Shown here piece after piece: positions 55,146-64,000 of a stretch of DNA of 64,000 nt (positions are counted from its first letter, which is position 1; each line of letters starts with the position of its first letter). The notes beneath the pieces were generated by a model. It was not told the origin of the DNA. It searched no databases and worked only from the letters and a program-made list of their open reading frames with translations. The DNA lies in contig CAJNDS010002113.1 of NCBI GenBank assembly GCA_905221605.1, forward strand, positions 27,501 to 91,500, read 5' to 3'. Both the position numbers and the translations under genes were made by a program. This DNA comes from Symbiodinium natans. Lineage: Eukaryota; Sar; Dinophyceae; Suessiales; Symbiodiniaceae.

Positions 55146-55737
55146 ACTTACTGGCTCTAGTTGGGTCCATGGGCCCATGCCGGTCTCAGGCCGCAACAGA
55201 TCTTGCCGCGACACAGCGGCGAGCAGCGTCTCGCCACACTTTGCAAGACTTGCGCCTTTCGGAAATATTTTGAGAACATGAGTGCATCATGCGCCCCCAG
55301 GACTTCGGAACCGGGTGTGGGACCCAAGGCAAAGGCGTTTTCTCGTGGCAAGGTCCGACAAACCTTGTGATCTCCTGGTCAGAGTGCGGAGCGACGCCAG
55401 GCACAGGGACATGGTGGTGTGAGCAGGCCTTGCTACTGTCCAGCTCTGCGCAAGAAATCTTTTCCGTCTGCAGACATTGTGGGCGTTCTGAGCTTTGGCC
55501 CATCGTGAAACAGACGCTCGGGCGTGTTCAGGACTCAAAAACCGCCTCAGAACTGGAGGGTGCCTGAAGCCAGGGAAGCTGGGGGGCCATGTCGGGGGCC
55601 ATGTTGGGGGCCATGCCAAGGGCCTCCCGTAGTTCAGGCAGCCACTTCTCGCAGCCCGAGAGGTCTGGGGCGGGGAGCACCGCTTTTCCTTCAAAAGGTT
55701 TTGGGCACACTGTGATGAACTGTGGTGGCGCCGCGAG

Positions 55738-56991
55738 CTACAGGAGGCAGCCATCGCTCCTCCATTGGCCTCGGCATTCGGGCTCGCGGGGAGCGCGGCT
55801 TCTTGCTTCCACAGGCGGATTTCCGCCAGCACCTGAGCTCTCAGAGGACAGCACAGATGAATTGAAGACATAATTGTAGTGGATAAAATCATGGCTATAC
55901 TTGCAACAGGACGACAGCGTCTCAGCTGCGGAGAAGCATCGAAACTGATGCGAATGCTGGTGCCGCCAAGGCACATGCTGCATCAGCTCGGGATCGCTGC
56001 GCTTGGCCTCCGCGTCATTCTCGAGACGCTCCAAGAGGGTGCTCACTTTGAAGGAGACGTCCTTCTGGCTGATGAGAAAGGGCCTTGGCTTGCTGATCTT
56101 GGTGCTGCCGGCTCGGAGGTTCCATGGCCCGTTATTTTGAGGGGGCTTCCCAAAATCGGGGTACCCTTCTGAGGGGTTCCTAGAATAAGGATTTGTAGTA
56201 TTTGGGGGGTATATTGAGGTGGTACTCCTCTTTTGGGAAAGCCCCCGTGTAGAAGAGCCGAGCTGCACGATGTCCAGGTACTGGCTGGAGAAGAGCAGCA
56301 TGTCAGCCACCACGGAATACTCGCGAACCCGCAACGCCATGTCCTTGCCATGTTTCGAGTTGGGAGTGAAGTACCGAGAGGCTTCAAGCCTAGGGCGTTT
56401 AGGGAAAAAAGGGAAACTGGTAGGGGGTCGGCTCAAAGAACTATTTAGAAGGTCTTTGGATTCTCGACCCAATGAACCTCCGAATTGGAAACCTGCTGAT
56501 TTTGGGTTCTGATGTCTACAGTAGAGGCTTTAGCTTCTTGCACCCTTGGATGGAGGCTTCCGGACTGTAGGGTTCGGCGTCAAGGCGCAGGAAAGCCAGC
56601 ACCGGTTGGCGGTTGCGGGTTTACGGGTCTGGGCACGACTACCCTAAGCCATAAGCCCCAAGCCCGAAGCCCTAAACCCTAAGCCCTAAGCCCTAACTAA
56701 ACCCTAAACCCTAAACCCTAAACCCTAAACCCTAAACCCTAAACCCTAAACCCGAAACCCTAAACCCTAAACCCTAAACCCGAAACCCTAAACCCTAAAC
56801 CCTAAACCCTAAACCCTAAACCCTAAACCCTAGAGAGGAGATGCTGGGGCCGGCGCCAAGCTCGCTTGCGTGGCCCAGGGCCTCTCCTTGTCGCTGTGCC
56901 GCGCCAGGTCCCGGAGCCGAAGCACGAGCTCCGGGGAATCGAGCAGCACCTTCTCTCTTGGAATGGAATGGGAATCTATATACTACTCAGA

Positions 56992-57041
<50 letters not shown>

Positions 57042-60000
57042 ATACTAATATACTACTAATAGTAGTAATAATAATAGGAATAGTAATAGTACTAGTACTA
57101 GTAATAGTAATAATAAAAATAATGGTAGTAATAATAATCATAATAATAGTAATAGTACTAGTAACAGCAATAATAATAGTACTAGTAACAGCAATAATAA
57201 TAGTAATAAAAATCATAATAGTAATAGTAATAGTAATAGCAATAATAATAGTAATAATAATAATAATAGTAGTAGCAACAGTAGTAGTAATAAAAAAAAA
57301 AAAAAATGGTAATAGTAATAGTAGTAGCAATCGTAGTAGTTATAATAATAATAATAATGGTAATAGTAATAGTAATATATATTAATATATAGTAATAAAT
57401 AATAGTTAATTAGTAATAGTAAAGAATAGTAATAATAATAATAGTAATAAGTAATAATAGTATAATAGTAATATAGTAATAATATAATAGTGAAACAGTA
57501 GCATAAAGTAGCAATAACAATGATAGTAATTAGTATAGTAGTATTATAATAGAATAATTAGTAATAGTAAATAATATTAATAGTAATATAATAGTAATAA
57601 TATAGTAATATAATAATAAAATAGTACTATATTCATAGTAGTAGTAACAGTTAATAGTATAGTAATAAGTTAGTAAGTAATAATAATAATATATAATACT
57701 ACTAATAATAATAATAGTACAGTAATAAGAATAATCGTATAGAAATAGAAATAAAATAGTAATAGAAATTAATAGTATATAGTAATAGTAATAGTAATTA
57801 ATATAATAATACTAATAATAATAATAATTGTAATAATAATAGTAATAGTAATAGCAATAGTAATAGTAATAGTAATAATAATAGTAATAGTAATAGTAAT
57901 AGTAATAGTAATAGTAATAGCAATAGTAATAGTAATAGTAATAGTAATAGTAATAGTAATAGTAATAGTAATAGTAATAGTAATAATAATCGCAATAATG
58001 ATAGTGAGAGTGATTGTACTTGTCTCATACTAGCAATAAGAAGGATCATAATCTAGTTCATAGTCATAATTTTCATTTTTATTATGATTGTGTTTCTGAT
58101 TTTTCTTATTCTTACAAACTACTACTATAACGATACAATCATGTACTGATGTAAGAATATCGATAATGGTATTTTACATAGCTGTATAATAGAGAGCTGA
58201 TGATGCCTTGAGTGGAGAAATTCTGCAAACTCAGGCCGTCACGTGGTAATGCAAGAGCTGCTGAAGCATGTGCTCCTGCCTCGGTTCACCCGACAGCAAG
58301 CACATGTTCACGCAAGACTGGAGTGCGTTGTGAGACTCCGCCATCGTCCACCCCCTAAACCCGAAACCCTAAAGCCCGAACCCTAAACCCTAAACCCCCA
58401 GCTGCCTGAAGTACACGCACAAGTCGAAGACGAAGCATTGGAGGATCTTGTGAGGAAGGATCTGGAGGCCAAGTAGGCTGCGCAGGTAGGAGATCACCAC
58501 GGACAGTATGTATGGGCTGCCCAGGGGCATGTCCTTGTGCTCACGGGCCTCGAAAGGAATATGCCAGTCGGCCAGGGAGAAGGTCTCCGAAGCAGGCGCA
58601 ACACTCTCCTTCTCCAGCTCGGTCGCCATGAAGTGTGGATAGAAGACCTGCGTGACCATGTCCTTCTCAGACAGCACCGACTGGTAGGTGATCTGAGCCT
58701 CCAGCTCCTGGAGGGAGATGCTCGCGCGCGCGCCGGAGCCGGAACACCGCTGGGACATGGACTCGATGACTTGCCGGTACGCCGTGTTGAGGACCTGGAA
58801 GCCTTGCACGAGCTCGGCGGATCGGGTTTTCGCAGCCAGGGCCTTCCGCAGCGTCTGAACCACGTGCTCTCTGCAGCCGGAACGCCGGAGCAGGAGCTTC
58901 AGCACGGAGCCCACGTCAAAGGGCGCCTGCGCAAGGAAGTCGCTCAGAATCGCTCCCATGTTGAGGCGAAGCTGGTGGACGGTGCCGGCGCGCGAGTCCA
59001 GCACAATGCCGCCACACAGGTAGTCCCAATCCAACCAGGAAGAGGCCTGCGAAGGGTCCTGAGCCATCTTAGGATCCAGGCCATGTTGGCTGACCAACCT
59101 GAGAACGGAGTCATTCTCCTTTTGCCGAATGTCGTAGACCATACTCACCATCCTCTGGCGTCTCTTTGATTCGCTTTCTTAAAAAACAGACATCGTGCAG
59201 AGATGAGAGCTGTTTCCGGGAGCAAGTACGGGTAGTCGGGAGAACACGTCACTTCCTTAAGAAACAAAAAAAATCTGCACGATGTCCTCTCTATGCAGTG
59301 CACGACCAAGAGATTGTCAACGACGGATAGCCGGAGCGGGCCGAGCGGGGCCTCTTGCTCGGAAATGTCAATGACGATATCATGTTCGGGAGTACCCTTT
59401 TCCAGATTCGTAACATTGCGCAGGGAGACTTTGCCATTTGATCCATCTGCATGGATGCAGTAGGTGCAATCGTATATGGTCATGAGGGCGACATCACCGG
59501 GCTCAATAGACTGGCCGCGACTCAGAACCAAGTCAAAGCGAGGAAGCTTGGAGTTCCTGCGCCGAAAGTCATACGGCTGCAAAGTCCGCGAGCCGGTGCA
59601 GACAAGGGTGGTCGCTGCAGATGGCTCCAACCAACAAACCCTCACAGGAGTTGGAAACGATCGAGTCGACCTTGCTGTTCTTTGGTCAAAGCTGAGCCGG
59701 AACACTTCAATGCCCTGGCTCGTGACCAAAGCCAGATCGCTCGAATCTTGCCTCAGCTTCACACATGGGCCGAAGAGAGCTAGACGGTCAGTGCCTGGCC
59801 GAGACACTCGCCGGGCAACCAGAAGAATGCCAAGATCTCAAAGTCCGACTGCGCAGCGTGAACAAGTCTCATCACATGCCCGGCTACCCCTAAACCCTAA
59901 ACCCTAAACCCCAAACCCTAAACCCTAAACGTCTCTAAGGCGAGAAGGCATCCGAGCCCTGTCTACAGTTGTGGCCTTCCAGACTTTGTTCTAGCTTCCA

Positions 60001-61116
60001 CTACCTACGTAGGCAGATAAAGGTGGGTCGTACTCCAAACTAGGGTCCCTGTGAAAGTCCGGTTTAGAAGGTACTATCTATGGGACCCCAAAACAGGAAC
60101 CCAATTTAAAGAGTCATTGAAAATGGGATCCCTGTCTGGGGGGGTCCTTTTAGTATCGAAGCTACTATCTGCGGGACCCAAACAGGGAATTCTCATGCCA
60201 AGAACTGCACAGGTTGCCTTGCTGCTCCATTTGCTTGATGGCCAGATCGGCTGCTGATTGGGCCTTGCAGAGATTCGGAGGTGCGGCCGCACGCAGGAAA
60301 CGTGATCACAAGATTGTATCGTAGTATCAGAATATCAAGAATGTCATAAGGTCATGAGATCATAATATCATGATACCATACTGAGCCATACTGTCATAAG
60401 ATCATAATATAATAATAGCATACTGTCATACAATCATAAAATCATAATATCATTTATTGTAAATATGAACTGATATATTAACATATGGAACCATAACCAT
60501 TTCTATACATATATTATTACTACATGTACTAATACAATGATGTAGCAGTATAGCTATAGATGACTGTCATGAAATACGTATATAATGAAATAATATTATT
60601 GCAATATAATCGATACGAATACAATATTATGTTGAAACATATTATATTATGTTCACAACATATAATATAATACAAAATAATTCAGTACAATACCAATAAA
60701 AGATTTTGGGGCCACTGGGGCGCCGGCTGCATCGTTCGCAAGCATCCCAAGCGCTTCTCGCACAGGAAGGCAAAGCAAAGCCCGTCGGGAGAGAACCGTA
60801 CAGATCGCACGTCATAGTCCAAAGCCACATTCAGCCCATCCGGAGGGGACGCTGAACTGTTACTGTCGATCACATCTGCTGTGGTAAAGCCACCTGGCTT
60901 GATGTGCACGATCCTTGGATTGAACCCCAACCCCCCTGCTCCAAAAAGCTCAGTCCAAATCGCGACGAGGCTTGCTGCAATAGACATCCTAACCGAAGAG
61001 TGGAAACTGAGCTCCGTGCCTGCGGTGTACTTCATCGAAAGTGATGAGTTCGTTGGCTTCTGGCTGCCAGCGATAGACAGGATCGGACAGCTGCAGGGGT
61101 CTTTCTTGGCCCATAA
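55738..61116 (-). CDS. RMC1: RMC1 (Mic1, regulator of MON1-CCZ1) homologue, eight or more exons
   Basis: Exons: about 61030-61116; about 60748-60974 (DVRSVRFSPDGLCFAFL); 59808-59848 (SDFEILAFFWLPG); 59281-59751 (TSQGIEVFRLSF, NSKLPRFDLVLSRG, DVALMTIYDCTYC, RLSVVDNLLVVH); 58406-59143 (SSWLDWDYLCGG, LSEKDMVTQVFY, ILSVVISYLRSLLGLQI); 58237-58279 (HMLQQLLHYHV); 56259-56389 (DMALRVREYSVVADMLLFSS); and about 55990-56111 (KISKPRPFLISQKDVSFKV). These follow the animal and plant RMC1 protein in order: N-terminal WD40-like propeller, then the Mic1 helical domain. RMC1 is part of the MON1-CCZ1 Rab7 exchange factor in late endosome and autophagosome maturation. Intron 59752-59807 is 56 bp GT-AG; 58280-58405 is GC-AG; 56112-56258 contains a family B element. 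Exon ends near both gene termini are uncertain; the open frame runs to a stop at 55738. Confidence 0.8.
56139..56247. mobile_element. Family B element forming an RMC1 intron
   Basis: GAGGGGGCTTCCCAAAATCG at the left and CTTTTGGGAAAGCCCCC at the right are inverted repeats. The element makes up 109 of the 147 bp between RMC1 exons 56259-56389 and 56111 downward. Confidence 0.85.
56640..56833 (-). repeat. Telomere-type array in an RMC1 intron
   Basis: CCCTAAA with CCCGAAA and CCCTAAG variants, about 190 bp. Confidence 0.95.
56990..58000. repeat. AGT/AAT microsatellite (about 1 kb) in an RMC1 intron
   Basis: (TAG)n, then mixed AATAGT units, ending in (AATAGT)n. Produces Ile/Leu/Ser-rich false ORFs in all frames. 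Confidence 0.95.
59144..59280. mobile_element. RMC1 intron with its own inverted repeat
   Basis: ACATCGTGCAGA at one end and TCTGCACGATGT inside the other end form a 12-bp perfect inverted repeat in a 137-bp intron (GTGCAG...GGTGAG). No other copy was noticed. Confidence 0.5.
60005..60190. mobile_element. Family-B-like element, larger variant
   Basis: GGGTCCC and GGGACCC words alternate: GGTACTATCTATGGGACCCC near 60070 and TAGTATCGAAGCTACTATCTG then CGGGACCC near 60160. The ends are inverted-repeat-like. Between it and 60270 the minus strand is open (AQSAADLAIKQMEQQGNL), a possible extra exon. Confidence 0.4.
60300..60680. repeat. AT-rich ATCATAATATCATA tract
   Basis: Imperfect repeats of CATAAGATCATAATATC in an RMC1 intron. 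Confidence 0.8.
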
Positions 61117-61297
61117 CACAGGCATTCAGAAAGACCAAGCACCTGGATATTTTTATGTTTGTAAGATGATCACATGCTACCCACGTGGCATGAGACTGCA
61201 ACGTGTTTTTGAAGACTTAAAGATGTGTACGAAATCGTAGGTCCAGCTACTGGAAGCTGAAAGGAACTCACAAGTGAGCCAAGCCAGCAGCATCCAA

Positions 61298-61510
61298 CAT
61301 GGGTTTAGGGTTTAGGGTTTAGGGTTTAGGGTTTAGGGTTTAGGGTTTAGGGTTTAGGGTTTGGGGTTTAGGATTAAGGGTTTAGAGTTTAGGGTTTAGG
61401 GTTTAGGGTTTAGGGTTTAGGGTTTAGGGTTTAGGGTTTAGGGTTTAGGGTTTAGGGTTTAGGGTTTAGGGTTTAGGGTTTAGGGTTTAGGGTGTCGGGC
61501 TTCGGGCTTA
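61298..61510 (+). repeat. Telomere-type array (about 210 bp)
   Basis: TTTAGGG, interrupted by a short diverged segment at about 61362-61390. Confidence 0.95.
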
Positions 61511-61659
61511 GGGTTTGGGGCTTCGGGTTGAGGGCGAAAAATGATGGGCTGGTAGCCACATGGAAGATTACTCCACTAACCCTAAGCCCTATAAGCCCTA
61601 AACCCTAAACCCCAAAAAAACCATTGTTTCGACCCCCACCCGCTCCCTCCCCCCCACGT

Positions 61660-63495
61660 GTCAGAGCCACTGCTTCGCGCACCTTCTTTCCTGACGTGCC
61701 ACGCTTCTCCAACCAGTGACCCATCGCCTCAGGCCTGGCACAAGGCGTCGGGTTTGGGGTTTAGGGTTTAGGATTTAGGGTTTAGAGTTTAGGGTTTAGG
61801 GTTCAGGGCTCAGGGATCTTAGTTTAGGGCTCGGACAAGCCGAAAGCCGCGCGAAACGTGGCTGTGCGACGGGTGGCTGTGAGGAACAATCCCAAGGCCT
61901 TGGCACCTGGAAAAGGGTCCAGGGTAAGGTTTGGGGGTTTCGGGCTTGGGGGTTTTAGGGTTTTTGTTCGGGTTTAGGGTTTAGGGTTTAAGGTTTAGGG
62001 TTTAGGGTTTAGGGTTTAGGGCTTCGGGTTTAGGGTTTAGGGTCTAGGGTCTAGGGTCTAGGGTCCAGGGTTGAGGGTCCAGGGTTTAGGGTTTAGGGTT
62101 TAGGGTTTAGGGTTAGAAGGGCTTCGGGCGGGTTTTCGGATGGACGGCAAGACCCAGACACTGGCCTCGACGGCGGAGTCCACCCTTTGCACCGCGGAGC
62201 CTCGAAATCGTCAGCTCGGAGAGTACCAATAGTAGGGCTTAACAGGGTTTAGGGTTTAGGGTTTAAGGTTTAGGGTTTAGGGTTTGGGGTTTAGGGTTTA
62301 GGGTTTAGGGTTTAGGGTTTAGGTTTCGGGTTTAGGGTTTAGGGTTTAGGGTTGGGACGTTCCCCCTTATACTAATAGTTGTGAATAGGGATTAAGTACT
62401 TTCTATCATGATCCCGATTGAGGACTGTTAGTCTAAGAGGACATCCCGAGTAGCAGTAGTAGCCATCGTAAGAATACTAATCATAGCAATAAGAGCAACA
62501 ATGGTAATCATAGTAAAGCAGTCATCGTAGAAATAGCAGTAAGAGTAAGCATCGTAATCGAAACCGTAAAGATGGAAGTTATAATATTTACATGAATCAA
62601 CGTAACGCAGAATCAGAGTATCAATAGTACTAGCTGTACTAGCGACATTGGAAGCATTTGAAAGAGTAGTGGCAGTAGCATGAAGAAGCACAGTAATAGC
62701 TATAACAGTAACAACAATAATAATCGTAAAAACAAGTTACTACTAGCAATGATACTGATAGTAGCAATAATCGTCGTCATCGTAGTCATGGTAATAACAG
62801 CAACAATAGCAAGTAGACCAAGAACAATACCAGAATAATCAAGTAATCATAATAACAATGATGGCAAGAAAAGCAAAAGACGAAAAAGATGGAACAATAG
62901 TGGCAATACTAACAAGGAAGACGAGTAGCAAAAGCGGATATATGTCATGATAGTAGTAATAGCAATGGGCGCAACCGTAGCCCGGAGATTGCAACTCGCA
63001 GTGCCTCCAGACACCGAGCGCTTGTCGAACGCGACTTTGGTGGCGCGCGTCCACCCACCGAATGACGGCCTCGCAGGTCACCCCCTCCCACGTAAAGTCT
63101 AAGCCGTAACCCTCAACCCGAAGGTCCTAAAGCCTACACCCTAAACTGTAAAAGCAAAAGGCGCGAGCCGAAATCCTAAACCCGGAGCCATAAAAGCAAA
63201 AGGCGCGAGCCGAAAGCCCAACCCCTAAACCATAAAAAGCAAAAGGGCCCAGAGATGGTGAGGCACGCGAAGCCGAAACCCTAAACCCTAAACCCTAAAC
63301 CCAAAACCCTAAACCCTAAACCCCCTCAACCCTAAACCCTAAACCCTAAACCCGACCGAAACCCTCACCCTAAACCCTAAACCCTAAACCCCCCCCCCCC
63401 CAGCACCCGAAGCCGCCTGCGTGATGCGGTGGGTCCGCGCTGAACTCCACCGCCAGTGGCCCACGAGCGCTCCGAAGCTTCTCCTGGTCAGCGCC
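61660..63495 (-). CDS. Five candidate minus-strand exons, unidentified
   Basis: 63405-63495 (QEKLRSARGPLAVEFSADPP); 62965-63082 (CEAVIRWVDARHQSRVRQAL); 62120-62235 (ELTISRLRGAKGGLRRRGQ); 61830-61912 (GAKALGLFLTATRRTATFRA); and 61660-61745 (MGHWLEKRGTSGKKVREAVA). Gaps hold telomere-type arrays and a microsatellite. May be one gene or several between the acyltransferase and RMC1. Confidence 0.35.
61968..62355 (+). repeat. Telomere-type arrays, 61968-62118 and 62246-62355
   Basis: TTTAGGG with TCTAGGG and TTCGGGT variants, on either side of the exon at 62120-62235; the second runs directly into the family F element. Confidence 0.9.
62352..62452. mobile_element. Family F hairpin element, second copy
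   Basis: GTTGGGACGTTCCCCCTTATACTAATAG at the left and GACTGTTAGTCTAAGAGGACATCCC at the right match the 7274-7385 copy with divergence. Confidence 0.65.
62455..62960. repeat. Degenerate AGT/AAT/CAT microsatellite
   Basis: About 500 bp of triplet-like AGTAATAGC words in a minus-strand intron. Confidence 0.85.
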
Positions 63496-63600
63496 TGCTT
63501 TAGGGTTTCTAGGGTTTAGAGTTTAGGGTTTAGGGTTTAGGGTGTAGGGTTTAGGGTTTAGGGTTTAGGGGTAGGGGTTGGGGGCTAGGGTTGAGGTCAG
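63270..63600. repeat. Telomere-type arrays, 63270-63392 (CCCTAAA) and 63500-63600 (TTTAGGG)
   Basis: Opposed arrays around the exon at 63405-63495; a C run follows the first. Confidence 0.9.
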
Positions 63601-63714
63601 TTCAAGTCTGCGACACCAGCTGACCGTTAGATTGGCAGGGCAGCAAGAAAAGCGCATCTCAGGCGCGTCCCTTTTTTTCTCCGCTTCTCCAGCTCAACCA
63701 GTAAAAACTGAGAC

Positions 63715-63839
63715 TTAAACGATCATCAGTTCTTTCTCCCTGTAGTCCGGGTTCCTGCCCTTGTAGGCATCAAAGAGCTCCTTCAGCTTCTCACAGTAGA
63801 TCCCGTGCCACTTCTGGATGTCTTCCTGGGGCGCACCAG
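63715..63839 (-). CDS. C-terminal exon of a DGAT2-family acyltransferase
   Basis: After CCCCCCCCCAG the minus strand reads PQEDIQKWHGIYCEKLKELF then DAYKGRNPDYREKELMIV and TAA. The spacing P..(D/E)(I/V)..(W/Y)H..Y...L..LFD.(H/Y)K......(E/R)L.I matches the C terminus of the DGAT2/MGAT family, ER-bound enzymes that acylate diacylglycerol. The catalytic HPHG region would lie beyond the right edge, so the assignment rests on the tail only. The acceptor's polypyrimidine tract is provided by the adjoining family B element. Confidence 0.55.
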
Positions 63840-63895
63840 CTGGGGGGGGGTTCCGAAAATGGGAGGTACCCTTTTTGGGGGTCCCTTTTACAAAA
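63840..63895. mobile_element. Family B element providing a splice acceptor
   Basis: CTGGGGGGGGGTTCCGAAAA then GGGAGGTACCC ... GGGGGTCCC. Read on the minus strand its end is CGGAACCCCCCCCCAG, the acceptor of the acyltransferase exon. Confidence 0.75.
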
Positions 63896-63902
63896 TGAAA
63901 AG

Positions 63903-64000
63903 CAGACACTCAGACACTCAGACACTCAGACTCTCAGACAGTCAGACAGTCAGACGATCAGACAATCAGACAATCAGACAATCAGACAGGCAGACCGTCA
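63903..64000 (+). repeat. CAGACA(N)T tandem repeat at window edge
   Basis: About ten 8-10 bp units (CAGACACT, CAGACAGT, CAGACAAT) that change in blocks. Continues past the window. Confidence 0.95.

Noticed and set aside
55287..55976. 229-aa minus-strand ORF
   Set aside because: Contains a PPTWPPTWPP repeat and no family resemblance. Part may be a 3' exon (ILAEIRLWKQEAAL-like, about 55760-55835) but the whole is not supported as one coding unit.
56983..57385. Ile/Val/Ser-rich ORFs of 115-171 aa
   Set aside because: Products of the AGT/AAT microsatellite in an RMC1 intron.

Overview
This window looks like nuclear DNA of a dinoflagellate, probably of the Symbiodinium/Polarella type, although no marker gene proves the lineage. 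Four things point there. Arrays of the TTTAGGG / CCCTAAA telomere-type heptamer occur about every 0.5-1 kb in both orientations. Genes are cut into many exons of 40-200 bp. Some introns only fit with GC donors. Most recognisable exons lie on one strand (minus). The strict ORFs that start with Met are mostly shadows; real coding sequence shows as short open segments bounded by AG acceptors and GT/GC donors, often with no ATG.

Layout. 0-5 kb: minus-strand exons of a Glu/Lys/Arg-rich coiled-coil protein. 5.1-6.0 kb: a possible plus-strand gene. 7.2-16.3 kb: minus-strand exons, including a four-Cys zinc ribbon, a TFIIS-N-like segment, a cytidylyltransferase-like segment and a mitochondrial-carrier-like pair. 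17-26.5 kb: more minus-strand exons, among them a second coiled-coil gene. 27.4-36.4 kb: one long minus-strand gene for a TauD/TfdA-family Fe(II)/2-oxoglutarate dioxygenase; one of its introns carries a hairpin element split by a 2.65 kb C-rich insertion. 39.1-41.5 kb: an AT-rich element with long terminal inverted repeats and broken genes resembling those of polinton-like or giant viruses. 41.7-44.2 kb: three unrelated minisatellites. 44.4-54.8 kb: minus-strand exons of unidentified genes. 55.7-61.1 kb: a convincing RMC1 (Mic1, MON1-CCZ1 regulator) homologue. 61.6-63.8 kb: further exons, ending with the C-terminal exon of a DGAT2-type acyltransferase.

Introns and gaps are filled by telomere-type arrays, microsatellites, a 0.9-1.1 kb dispersed repeat present twice in opposite orientation, and at least five families of short inverted-repeat elements (called A-F here). 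The most interesting signal is that these elements fit between adjacent exons of real genes, sometimes supplying the splice acceptor, and several introns are bounded by 6-8 bp direct repeats. This is the signature of introner elements, that is, intron gain by transposition. Exon limits and family assignments were read by eye and are approximate unless a splice pair is stated.
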